From an uncultured Oscillospiraceae bacterium (GTDB taxonomy: Bacteria > Bacillota > Clostridia > Oscillospirales > Oscillospiraceae), in the NCBI GenBank assembly GCA_934636305.1, contig CAKUAM010000050.1, positions 1-14,490 of the forward strand: 14,490 nt of DNA. Reading direction: 5' to 3'. Made by a program: the position numbers and the translations under genes. Shown here one piece after another: positions 1-6,366 of this stretch (positions are counted from its first letter, which is position 1; every line of letters begins with the position of its first letter). A model generated the notes under the pieces. The model searched no databases. It worked only from the letters and a program-made list of their open reading frames with translations, and was not told the origin of the DNA.

Positions 1-355
1 GCAGGAACAGCTCACGCATGGCGGTGTTGATGGCGTCGCAGACGAGGTCGGTGTTGAGCGCCTCAAGAATGGTCTTGCCGATGAGAATCTCGGAAGCCAT
101 AGCGGCGGAATGGGTCATGCCGGAGCAGCCGATGGTCTCCACCAGAGCTTCCTCGATGACGCCGTTCTTGATATTCAGGCTCAGCTTACATGCGCCCTGC
201 TGCGGTGCGCACCAGCCCACGCCGTGGGTAAAACCAGAGATATCCTTGATTTCCTTTGCCTGAACCCACTTGCCCTCCTCGGGGATGGGAGCCGGACCAT
301 GATACGCGCCCTTGGCAACCGGGCACATATGCTTGACTTCAGCAGTATAAATCAT
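1..355 (-). CDS. NifU-like iron-sulfur cluster assembly scaffold protein (3' part outside window)
   Basis: Partial gene: 118 residues are visible, starting from an ATG at 355 preceded by an AAAGGAAAG ribosome binding site, and the frame stays open to base 1. The N-terminus reads MIYTAEVKHMCPVAKGAY, followed by a region with conserved cysteines at residues 11, 49, 56, 77 and 106 and a GCSGMTHSAAMASEIL segment. That segment resembles the NifU_N/IscU fold in which cysteines hold a nascent Fe-S cluster. I recognise this as the clostridial NifU-like protein that is usually encoded next to a 'GGGtGRT' protein; that partner would lie beyond the left edge and cannot be seen here. It would act in the cytoplasm. 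It has its own promoter (411-439), so it need not depend on the upp operon upstream. Family assignment is from memory of the sequence; the exact role in Fe-S assembly is inference. Confidence 0.8.
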   Translation of the reverse strand, partial: MIYTAEVKHMCPVAKGAYHGPAPIPEEGKWVQAKEIKDISGFTHGVGWCAPQQGACKLSLNIKNGVIEEALVETIGCSGMTHSAAMASEILIGKTILEALNTDLVCDAINTAMRELFL

Positions 356-410
356 ATACGTCTTTCCTTTCAAGAATTCTAAAAGCCAAAAAGGCTGATA
401 TTACGGTTAT

Positions 411-439
411 ATTATAAACTTCCGCGCAGATAATGTCAA
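411..439 (-). promoter_or_regulatory. Near-perfect sigma-A promoter for the Fe-S scaffold gene
   Basis: On the minus strand TTGACA (434-439) and TATAAT (411-416) are separated by exactly 17 bp. Both hexamers match the consensus. Transcription would start near 404, giving a leader of about 50 nt before the ATG at 355. The promoter lies entirely in the 95-bp gap after upp. Confidence 0.85.
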
Positions 440-450
440 GAAACGCGCGC

Positions 451-1098
451 TTACTTCGTGCCGAAAATGCGGTCGCCTGCATCGCCCAGGCCCGGCACAA
501 TATAGCCGTGTTCATTGAGCTTTTCATCAACGGCGCCGCAGTAGATCTCGACGTCAGGGTGCTTGCTGGTGATGCAGCGGATGCCCTCAGGTGCGGCGAC
601 AAGCACCATGAGCTTGATGTTATGGCAGCCGCGCTTTTTCATCTCGGCAATGGCCGCGTCCGCCGAACCGCCCGTGGCAAGCATCGGGTCGACAATCATA
701 ATATCGCGCTCCGCGATATCCTTCGGCATTTTGCAGAAGTAGACGTGCGGCTCCAGCGTTTCTTCATCCCGGAACATGCCGATATGGCCGACACGCGCAG
801 CCGGAACCATCCGCAGAACGCCGTCGACAAGACCAAGACCAGCACGCAGAATGGGCACAACTGCAATCTTCTTGCCGGCAAGCGTCGGCTCCTGCGCCGT
901 GCAGATCGGTGTCTCGACCGTTTTGGTTGTCAGCGGCAGATCGCGCGTCGCCTCATAGGTGATGAGCATGCCAATCTCACTGACCAGCTCACGGAAATCC
1001 TTGACGCTGGTGTTCTTGTCGCGCATGATCGTCAGCTTGTGCGCAACGAGCGGATGATCCATCACATGTACATGTTCTCCGAATGCATTCGTGCTCAT
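451..1098 (-). CDS. upp: Uracil phosphoribosyltransferase
   Basis: A complete 215-residue protein, the normal length for Upp. It converts uracil and PRPP to UMP in the pyrimidine salvage pathway, in the cytoplasm. The PRPP-binding motif [13 protein letters not shown] lies at residues 133-145, the [13 protein letters not shown] segment at 81-93, and the uracil-binding C-terminal tail [17 protein letters not shown] at 199-215; all are typical of the family. The ATG at 1098 has an AGGAGA site (1105-1110) six bases upstream. Only 12 bp separate it from the tsaB stop, and the ribosome binding site lies within that gap, so it is very probably co-transcribed with tsaE and tsaB. No clear hairpin follows the stop codon. 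Confidence 0.97.
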   Translation of the reverse strand: MSTNAFGEHVHVMDHPLVAHKLTIMRDKNTSVKDFRELVSEIGMLITYEATRDLPLTTKTVETPICTAQEPTLAGKKIAVVPILRAGLGLVDGVLRMVPAARVGHIGMFRDEETLEPHVYFCKMPKDIAERDIMIVDPMLATGGSADAAIAEMKKRGCHNIKLMVLVAAPEGIRCITSKHPDVEIYCGAVDEKLNEHGYIVPGLGDAGDRIFGTK

Positions 1099-1110
1099 AA
1101 TCTGTCTCCT

Positions 1111-1821
1111 TTATCTTTTCAAATAAAAATCTTTATTTTCCTGTCTTGTCCGTTCTGCTTGCGCCATGCGAAGATAATTGGGTACCAGCGCCGCAGCGTC
1201 GCCCGTCTGCCCGGATACCGCCATGTCATACGCGCAAAGCGCCGTACCGGCCGCCCGCTGCTGCCGCAGCTGCTCCGGCAGCAGGACAAGCGGCAGCTGC
1301 CCGGCAAGTGTGTCGTACACCAGCTTTGCGCCGTCGCCCACCAGATAGATGGTCTGCTGCGTAGCCGCAAGCTCCCCGGCAAGCTCCGAAATGGCAATTG
1401 CTCTGTCCGGCGTCAGCCGCTGCAGCGTCCCCTGCTGCAGCGTAAAACAGGCATTGTAGATCTGCTGCTTTCTTGCGTCCATGCACGCGCACCACACGCC
1501 GTCTGCATATGCCGCGCCGCGCACCATGGCCTCCAGCGTGGACACGCCGTACAGCGGAAGCTGCCGCCCCCAGGCAAAGCCCTTGGCCGCGGCCATGCCG
1601 ATACGGATTCCCGTAAAGCTGCCAGGGCCCGCCGCCACAGCGACAGCGTCCACATCCTGCGGTGTGAGCGAACAGTTCACCAGCAGATCCTTCGCCATCT
1701 CCATGAGCGTCCGGCTGTGCGTCTGGCCGGAATTCTGCGTATACTCCGACAGCAGCGCGCCATCTGACACCAGCGCCACGCTGGCAGCCCGCGCCGACGA
1801 TTCAAAGGCCAAGATCTTCAA
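1111..1821 (-). CDS. tsaB: tRNA threonylcarbamoyladenosine biosynthesis protein TsaB
   Basis: TsaB is the inactive ASKHA-fold partner of TsaD in the complex that makes t6A37 on ANN-decoding tRNAs. I place the start at the TTG at 1821: it gives the canonical N-terminus (M/L)KILAFESSARAAS and is preceded by a perfect AGGAGG (1831-1836) nine bases upstream. An ATG 15 codons earlier (1866) is in frame but would add an unusual MSRTRGTSPSQ leader inside tsaE and has no good ribosome binding site. From TTG the protein is 236 residues. The hallmark GPGSFTGIRIG lies at residues 65-75. The first 20 bases overlap the end of tsaE, which implies translational coupling. The C-terminal third is less conserved, as is usual in this family. 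Confidence 0.93.
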   Translation of the reverse strand: MKILAFESSARAASVALVSDGALLSEYTQNSGQTHSRTLMEMAKDLLVNCSLTPQDVDAVAVAAGPGSFTGIRIGMAAAKGFAWGRQLPLYGVSTLEAMVRGAAYADGVWCACMDARKQQIYNACFTLQQGTLQRLTPDRAIAISELAGELAATQQTIYLVGDGAKLVYDTLAGQLPLVLLPEQLRQQRAAGTALCAYDMAVSGQTGDAAALVPNYLRMAQAERTRQENKDFYLKR

Positions 1822-2245
1822 AGCGTTCGCCTCCTGTGATGGTGATGTGCCGCGTGTCCGGCTCATCCGGATCCTTCTCTATGCTCACGCGGATCGCATC
1901 CTGCAGCGCATCGTCCACATTCTCGCTCCATTCCACCGCGCACACGCCGCCGCGGGCCAGATAATCCTCCCAGCCGATATCAAACAGCTCCTCAGAGGAG
2001 GAGAGCCGGTACATATCGAAATGGAACAGGGGCAGCCGGCCAGAGAGATATTCATTGACAATCGTATAGGTGGGGCTTGTCACGCAGTCCTGCACGCCGA
2101 GTCCCTGCGCAATTCCGCGCGTAAGCGCCGTCTTACCGGCGCCAAGATCGCCATAGTACGCCAGCACATCGCCGGGCTGCAGTCTTGCCGCCAGTCTTGC
2201 GCCGAGCGCCTGCGTCTCGTCCGCGCTGTGCGTCGTCACTTGCAC
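1802..2245 (-). CDS. tsaE: tRNA threonylcarbamoyladenosine biosynthesis ATPase TsaE
   Basis: A 147-residue P-loop ATPase of the YjeE/TsaE family, which drives the TsaB-TsaD-TsaE t6A cycle. The Walker A GDLGAGKT lies at residues 32-39, followed by SPTYTIVNEY (57-66), HFDMYRL (75-81), EELFDIGWEDYL and AVEWSE (103-108), all family hallmarks. The start is a GTG at 2245 with a weak GGGATGG upstream; a second in-frame GTG at 2239 is possible, so the first two residues are uncertain. It is the first gene of the tsaE-tsaB-upp operon, with a promoter at 2283-2311, and overlaps tsaB by 20 bases. Carrying tsaE and tsaB side by side is common in Firmicutes. Confidence 0.95.
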   Translation of the reverse strand: MQVTTHSADETQALGARLAARLQPGDVLAYYGDLGAGKTALTRGIAQGLGVQDCVTSPTYTIVNEYLSGRLPLFHFDMYRLSSSEELFDIGWEDYLARGGVCAVEWSENVDDALQDAIRVSIEKDPDEPDTRHITITGGERFEDLGL

Positions 2246-2282
2246 TCATTCCATCCCCATTCTACCCCATTTTATCTGCTGC

Positions 2283-2311
2283 ATTGTACCATAGTTTCGA
2301 CGGAAAATCAA
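2283..2311 (-). promoter_or_regulatory. Sigma-A promoter for tsaE-tsaB-upp
   Basis: On the minus strand TTGATT (2306-2311) and TACAAT (2283-2288) are spaced by 17 bp. Transcription would start about 30 nt before the GTG of tsaE. It lies back to back with the plus-strand promoter at 2330-2358; the two -35 boxes are 18 bp apart. Confidence 0.7.
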
Positions 2312-2329
2312 TGCAAAACAAAAAAGCTG

Positions 2330-2358
2330 TTTACACTCCTGACGATTTTTGATATACT
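2330..2358 (+). promoter_or_regulatory. Sigma-A promoter for the rodA-family gene
   Basis: TTTACA (2330-2335) and TATACT (2353-2358) are spaced by 17 bp. The predicted start near 2365 leaves about 45 nt of leader before the TTG start at 2411. Confidence 0.7.
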
Positions 2359-2410
2359 GTAAAATTGAGTGAGCATTCCATTTTCCATTCCCGCGAAAGG
2401 AGGCGGTTTT

Positions 2411-3568
2411 TTGCACGTCATTTGGAAAGCCATCCGTGATTTTGTCCGGCGTGCGGACATGGTGCTGCTCAGCCTCTGTGTGGCCGCCAGTATTTTTGGG
2501 ATCGTGGTCATTTCCAGCGCAACCAATTACCGCGGCAGCGCACAGTATGTGCGCATCCAGATCCTTGCGCTGATCCTCGGCGTGACGCTTTATGTGCTGT
2601 TCACGCTCATTGACGTCGATATCATTGCTGAGCGGCGTGAGCTGCTGCTTATTTTCTCGATTGCCTTTATTTTGCTTCTGATCCCCTTCGGCGATACGCG
2701 AAGCGGCAACCGCTCGTGGCTGGATTTCAGCTTTCTGCCGTTTTCCATCCAGCCGGCGGAGCTTTGTAAGATCCCCTTTATTCTTGTCCTGGCCAAGACC
2801 ATGAGTATCCGGCAGAATAAAATTTCGCACATCTCGACCGTTATGCGGCTGGCCGTCATCACGCTGTTTTTGTTTGCGCTGATTATCGTCTGCTCAGAGG
2901 ATCTTGGCGTGGCGCTGCAGTATCTGTGCATTTTCGTCATCATGGCCTTTGTCGGCGGCGTGAACATCTTCTGGTTCCTCGGCGCATTCGGCGCGGTCGT
3001 GGCCGTGTCCCCGTTTTTGTGGCGGTACCTGTCGGCCGACCGGCAGAACCGTATTCTCGTCCTGTTTGACTCCCGGATCGACCCGCTGGCCCAGAACGAG
3101 CGCTATCAGATGAACCGCAGTCTGCGCGCGCTGCAGAACGGCGGCATCACGGGCCAGGGGCTCTACCACGGCACCATGGTGCAGAGTGGCTCTATCCCCG
3201 CCCAGCACACCGACCTGATCTTCTCGTCCATCGGTGAGGAGCTCGGCATGCTCGGCTGCATGGCTGTGCTGATTCTGCTGACGGCCATTATCATCCGCAT
3301 CATCTACGTCGGCATCAAATCCGGCAACTACATGAACCGGCTCATCTGCGTCGGCATCGCCGGCATGCTGACAGCACAGGTATTCATCAACATCGGCGTG
3401 TGCATCGGCATTCTGCCGGTCGTGGGTCTGACGCTCCCGTTCTTTTCCTACGGCGGCAGCTCACTTGTAACCATGTTCTTTGCCATGGGCATTGTGTCCG
3501 GCATCAACATGCGCCCGGCGCCGGATATTAACGCAAGGTATATTCGTCCGCCAGGAACAGCGGCATAA
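2411..3568 (+). CDS. rodA: SEDS-family peptidoglycan glycosyltransferase (RodA/FtsW/SpoVE family)
   Basis: A polytopic membrane protein of 385 residues, the usual SEDS length. SEDS proteins polymerise lipid II into glycan strands with a partner class B PBP. I choose the TTG at 2411 because AAAGGAGG (2396-2403) sits seven bases before it; an in-frame GTG at 2369 has no ribosome binding site and would add 14 non-hydrophobic residues. Numbered from TTG, family marks are the NRSWLDF loop (about 100-106), the SEDLGVALQ segment with the conserved Asp at 164, PAQHTDLIFSSIGEELG (263-279), and the signature LPVVGLTLPFFSYGGSSL near 335-352. About ten hydrophobic segments are visible. RodA (elongation) fits better than FtsW because the gene lies outside any division cluster, but SpoVE-like or a second FtsW is not excluded. 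No PBP partner is in the window. A terminator follows directly. Confidence 0.92.
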   Translation: MHVIWKAIRDFVRRADMVLLSLCVAASIFGIVVISSATNYRGSAQYVRIQILALILGVTLYVLFTLIDVDIIAERRELLLIFSIAFILLLIPFGDTRSGNRSWLDFSFLPFSIQPAELCKIPFILVLAKTMSIRQNKISHISTVMRLAVITLFLFALIIVCSEDLGVALQYLCIFVIMAFVGGVNIFWFLGAFGAVVAVSPFLWRYLSADRQNRILVLFDSRIDPLAQNERYQMNRSLRALQNGGITGQGLYHGTMVQSGSIPAQHTDLIFSSIGEELGMLGCMAVLILLTAIIIRIIYVGIKSGNYMNRLICVGIAGMLTAQVFINIGVCIGILPVVGLTLPFFSYGGSSLVTMFFAMGIVSGINMRPAPDINARYIRPPGTAA

Positions 3569-3570
3569 AA

Positions 3571-3606
3571 AACCGGCAGCCACTTTATACGAGGTGGCTG
3601 CCGGTT
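3571..3606 (+). terminator. Rho-independent terminator after rodA
   Basis: A perfect 13-bp stem, AACCGGCAGCCAC (3571-3583) and GTGGCTGCCGGTT (3594-3606), with a 10-nt loop, followed by T-rich sequence to 3609. An A-run before the left arm means it could also stop minus-strand transcription arriving from the right. Confidence 0.93.
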
Positions 3607-3740
3607 TTTATCGGTAAAGATGAACCAAAGGTATTTATTTTTCCAGAAGCGGCCTGCGCCGAATGTGATATTTCTGAAATTTTTAACTTGGTTCTGTCTC
3701 CGACGGCGCGTCAGAAACGGCCACGACAGAACGAGCCGCC

Positions 3741-3945
3741 GTAAACGCCGTCTCTTATCCTCTGTGGCCGTTTCTTCCTTTCCAACCAGCGACGATGTCG
3801 CTGGTTGGCTGCCGGAAAAGATGGGGGAGAAACGGGGCGCTTGGACGCGGTTGCTGCATCCTGCATCTGAACGTAGGCAACAGCCAAACTTGATAGAGCT
3901 CATATCGCCCCAACACCCCTTACCGGAGTCTTGCTACGCGCCGCC
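3741..3945. repeat. 205-bp segment present in repeat copy A but absent from copy B
   Basis: It is bounded by ACGAGCCGCC (3731-3740) and ACGCGCCGCC (3936-3945), where copy B has only one such sequence. It contains a perfect 12-bp hairpin with a 3-nt loop, CCAACCAGCGAC (3782-3793) and GTCGCTGGTTGG (3797-3808). It also contains GTGGCCGTTTCT (3764-3775), the reverse complement of AGAAACGGCCAC (3713-3724), which lies in the shared left block. Whether it was inserted in A or lost from B by recombination between the short direct repeats cannot be told from two copies. Confidence 0.7.
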
Positions 3946-3996
3946 CGTCATTTCGGCATCAAATCTGATAGCAGTTACGGTTTAATACCTGCAGGA

Positions 3997-4036
3997 AATC
4001 CGTACTGCCAACAAAATCTGTTACGCAGTACGGATT
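3997..4036. repeat. Conserved hairpin of repeat copy A
   Basis: AATCCGTACTGC (3997-4008) and GCAGTACGGATT (4025-4036) form a perfect 12-bp stem with a 16-nt loop. The equivalent place in copy B also forms a long perfect stem, with different closing pairs. No T-run follows on either strand, so it is not a typical intrinsic terminator. Confidence 0.8.
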
Positions 4037-4091
4037 CGCATTAGTCTGACAGGCAACGCGGGAAAGATCCAAGAAAACCGAAGCGGTTTCT

Positions 4092-4123
4092 GCGATGCAG
4101 ACCCAGCCTGCGGTCTGCATCGC
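4092..4123. repeat. Inverted repeat, 12-bp arms
   Basis: GCGATGCAGACC (4092-4103) and GGTCTGCATCGC (4112-4123) pair perfectly around an 8-nt loop. It is the first of four hairpins between 4092 and 4283, downstream of the part shared with copy B. Confidence 0.8.
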
Positions 4124-4150
4124 AAGAGGAGGAACAAAGCGATAGAATAA

Positions 4151-4173
4151 GAAGCTTTGCTGTGCAAGGCTTC
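4151..4173. repeat. Inverted repeat, 10-bp arms
   Basis: GAAGCTTTGC (4151-4160) and GCAAGGCTTC (4164-4173) pair around a TGT loop, with one T-G wobble. Confidence 0.6.
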
Positions 4174-4201
4174 GTTTCGTAAGCTTTGATTCCGACGAAG
4201 T

Positions 4202-4228
4202 CTGAGGGGAAATTCGAAATCCCCTCAG
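4202..4228. repeat. Inverted repeat, 9-bp arms
   Basis: CTGAGGGGA (4202-4210) and TCCCCTCAG (4220-4228) pair perfectly around a 9-nt AT-rich loop. No T-run follows. Confidence 0.75.
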
Positions 4229-4243
4229 GCTCCTCTTTCTTTG

Positions 4244-4283
4244 TCATACTTTCTTTCTCGGAGAAGCGAGAAAGAAAGTATGA
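4244..4283. repeat. Long perfect hairpin, 17-bp arms
   Basis: TCATACTTTCTTTCTCG (4244-4260) and CGAGAAAGAAAGTATGA (4267-4283) pair perfectly around the loop GAGAAG. It is the longest hairpin of the 3610-4490 stretch. The arms are strongly purine/pyrimidine biased. It could act as a transcription barrier for the kinase operon reading in from the right, but there is no U-tract, so I leave its function open. Confidence 0.8.
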
Positions 4284-4325
4284 TCCGTTCCCCACCATTT
4301 GGAGAGGAAAATTCTGAAATCTGAT

Positions 4326-4469
4326 GGGGCTGCCGGAGGTACGGTACAGAAGTGTCACGATCTCGCCGCGCGTGCAGGCCTTGTCCGGGCTGAACGTGGT
4401 GGCGGTGGTGCCGTTGGTGATCCCCTGCTCGACTGCCCACAGAACTGCGTCATAGCAGTAATCAGACGA
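4326..4469 (-). pseudogene. Remnant of an S-layer homology (SLH) domain gene
   Basis: Read on the minus strand from about 4469, the frame gives DYCYDAVLWAVEQGITNGTT and then FSPDKACTRGEIVTLLYR. This is a nearly complete single SLH motif of about 48 residues (the family pattern is YxDAVxWAVExGITxGTxxxxFxPxxxCTRxxIVTxLYR). SLH domains anchor surface proteins to secondary cell-wall polymer. There is no start codon or ribosome binding site placed to express it, no second SLH unit and no signal peptide. After SGSP the frame runs into unrelated hairpin-rich sequence. It begins only 22 bases past the kinase stop. I read it as a piece left from a lost or disrupted surface-protein gene. Confidence 0.8.
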
Positions 4470-4491
4470 ATATACACTATTTTTTGTTGAT

Positions 4492-6366
4492 TCAGCCCTT
4501 ATATTCCGTGAAAATCAGCTCCGCCTTAAAAAGGTCCCCATCGACGGCCACCCGGAACGTGCCGCCCTGCAGCTCGGTCAGGCTCTGCGCAATGGACAGG
4601 CCCAGCCCGCTGCCCTCCGTATGACGGGAGCGGTCGCCGCGCACAAAGCGGGCCATCAGCTCCTCCGCCGGGATATCAAGCTCATAGCGGGAAATGTTCT
4701 TAAAGCGCATGGCAACAACGCCGTTTTCCACCGCGCTCTCAAAGTACACCCGCGTGCCGGGCATGGCATATTTGCAGATGTTGGAGAACAGGTTGCCCAG
4801 CACACGCGACAGAAGCTTTCCGTCCGCCTGAATCTTCGGCTGCACCGGATCGGGCTTGAATACCGGTTCGAGCTGCGCGGCCTCCAGCCGCTCGACATAT
4901 TCGCCCGCCATCTGGCTGAGCAGCACGTTCACATCTGTGGCTGCCAAATGCACTGCCATGCTGCCGGATGAAGCCTTGGACGCCTCCACCAGATCCTCCG
5001 TCAGCTTTTTGAGCCTGGCCGACTGCCGCCCGAGAACCGCAACATACTCCTTCGCCTTCTCCGGCTGGATATCCTCCTTGCTCAGAAGGTCCACATAATT
5101 GACAATCGACGTCAGCGGCGTCTTGATATCATGCGAGACGTTTGTAATCAGCTCCGTTTTCATGCGCTCGGCGCGCAGCTGCTCGTCAACAGCCTTTCCA
5201 ATGCCGGCCTGAATGCTCTGCAGATTTTTCTCGTGGGTTTTGAGCGCTGGCAGCCATCCGGGAATAGGCTTGCCCTTGTAATCTGTCTTACCCTCGGCAA
5301 TGGCCTGCCCCTGCTTCTGCAAAAGCTTCAGGCTGGAAGCCAGGTACAAAATCACAATCGTCAGCACGCAGCGCGAAAGCACCCACAGGACCGGCAGGAG
5401 GCTGCTCCGGCTGTAGCTCTGCCCGAATGAGAGATACAGGTCAACGATGCACCAGGCCCCCCAGATCAGCATTGTCCGCCAGACCATCGGAATCCTGGCC
5501 AGCGCGCGGAAGATCCATGCAAAGACAATGTAAATGAGCGAGTTTTTAAAAAGTCCCGGCGCCTTGACTCGTCCCGCAAAGCTCAGGATGAACAGCAGAA
5601 GCAGCGCTGCGATGCCCGCACCGGCCAGCAGGTACGACCAGAAATCCCACAACGATATCATATCTGCCAGCAGTCCCACCCAGCAGCCGCCGAGCGCGAT
5701 GAGCAGGAAGATTGCAAGATCGAGCGGCACACGGTTGAACCAGTAGAGATAAATGCCGTCCACGCCCTCCTTGCGCCCCATGGCGCACAGAAGGAAAATA
5801 AACAGGAACACGCACACCGCAAGGAACACAACCGCCAGCACGATCAGCCACACGCGCATAGAAATCAGCCATTGCCCCCGCTGCAGCACCGTATACACGC
5901 GGTCATGCGCCGACAGCGGATCGCGCAGATATACATGCAGCGCATATACAATATCATCGTCGGCATCGCTATAGTAGGTGAAGCTCTGGTGCATGCTGTA
6001 ATGGCTGCTTGCAAACGGCGTGGCATCCGCCTCCCCGATCTGAAGCACCGGCTCACCGGTCTGCTCATTCACCCATGCAAAATAGAGATTGGATTTGTCC
6101 GCCGTGTACTTTTCCTGGATCAACTTGAGATTCTCCTGCTGTCCCCGCTTGTACGCCGTCAGCGCGCTCCAGGCATCTGACTGGATGGTCTGATACATAA
6201 CATCCTCGGCCAGCTGCTGCCGCATCGCATCACCACCGTCATCATACGCCTGATTGACCGCAAGATATGCAATGCCAAGCGCCGACGCAGCCAGCAGAAG
6301 CCCAAACACAACCAGCAGCGCAACAGCCGTACATTTCACCCAGAGCTTTGATTGAAGCCGTTTCAT
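4492..6366 (-). CDS. Membrane sensor histidine kinase of a two-component system
   Basis: A 624-residue kinase that pairs with the response regulator encoded just before it; the ATG overlaps the regulator stop as ATGA. GGAGGGAGG (6373-6381) precedes the start by six bases. A first membrane segment (about 14-37) is followed by about 130 extracytoplasmic residues, then some six further hydrophobic segments (about 172-195, 215-238, 242-265, 275-290, 296-315, 322-345). The catalytic part has the H-box NVSHDIKTPLTSI with His412, an N-box LGNLFSNICKYA (about 523-534), and ERF/GD-type FVRGDRSRHTEGSGLGLSIA with the G-box at 585-590. The usual DxGxG box is replaced by MRFKNIS, as in a known Firmicute kinase subfamily. 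The C-terminus looks complete. Its signal is unknown. No HAMP domain is obvious. Confidence 0.93.
   Translation of the reverse strand: MKRLQSKLWVKCTAVALLVVFGLLLAASALGIAYLAVNQAYDDGGDAMRQQLAEDVMYQTIQSDAWSALTAYKRGQQENLKLIQEKYTADKSNLYFAWVNEQTGEPVLQIGEADATPFASSHYSMHQSFTYYSDADDDIVYALHVYLRDPLSAHDRVYTVLQRGQWLISMRVWLIVLAVVFLAVCVFLFIFLLCAMGRKEGVDGIYLYWFNRVPLDLAIFLLIALGGCWVGLLADMISLWDFWSYLLAGAGIAALLLLFILSFAGRVKAPGLFKNSLIYIVFAWIFRALARIPMVWRTMLIWGAWCIVDLYLSFGQSYSRSSLLPVLWVLSRCVLTIVILYLASSLKLLQKQGQAIAEGKTDYKGKPIPGWLPALKTHEKNLQSIQAGIGKAVDEQLRAERMKTELITNVSHDIKTPLTSIVNYVDLLSKEDIQPEKAKEYVAVLGRQSARLKKLTEDLVEASKASSGSMAVHLAATDVNVLLSQMAGEYVERLEAAQLEPVFKPDPVQPKIQADGKLLSRVLGNLFSNICKYAMPGTRVYFESAVENGVVAMRFKNISRYELDIPAEELMARFVRGDRSRHTEGSGLGLSIAQSLTELQGGTFRVAVDGDLFKAELIFTEYKG

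Larger units (their letters stand above)
3705..4067 (+). repeat. Intergenic repeat, copy A (long form, with a 205-bp extra segment)
   Basis: This stretch matches 11941-12098 in the same orientation. The left block 3705-3740 is identical to 11941-11976 at 35 of 36 positions. The right block 3940-4067 aligns with 11971-12098 over 128 positions with no net length change; its first 32 bases are identical. Between the blocks copy A has 205 extra bases. No protein-coding content is convincing in either strand, so I call it a non-coding repeat between the convergent rodA and kinase genes. Strand is nominal. Confidence 0.85.

Noticed and set aside
381..396. Small hairpin AGCC/GGCT with a T-rich stretch in the leader of the Fe-S scaffold gene (minus strand), possible attenuator or upp terminator.
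   Set aside because: The stem is only 4 bp with a 5-nt loop; too weak to call a terminator or a riboswitch part.
433..1767. A 444-codon plus-strand open frame opposite upp and tsaB.
   Set aside because: It is a shadow of two well-recognised minus-strand genes; composition is arginine- and histidine-rich with no motif.
2246..2830. A 194-codon minus-strand frame running from the tsaE promoter region into rodA.
   Set aside because: It crosses both promoters and lies antisense to the conserved SEDS coding sequence; the hydrophilic translation has no motif.
3448..3903. A 151-codon open frame on the minus strand across the end of rodA, the terminator and repeat copy A.
   Set aside because: It reads through a strong terminator and repeat DNA, is rich in arginine as expected for a shadow frame, and has no ribosome binding site or known motif.
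3705..4285. Possible CRISPR array or attC/integron-type site, because of several palindromes in a row.
   Set aside because: The hairpins differ in sequence and spacing, there are no regular repeats or spacers, and no cas or integrase gene is present.
4041..4358. A 105-codon minus-strand frame containing part of the SLH motif and then the hairpins.
   Set aside because: Only its first few codons match SLH; the rest is translated hairpin and repeat sequence. Better described as a gene remnant joined to a repeat.
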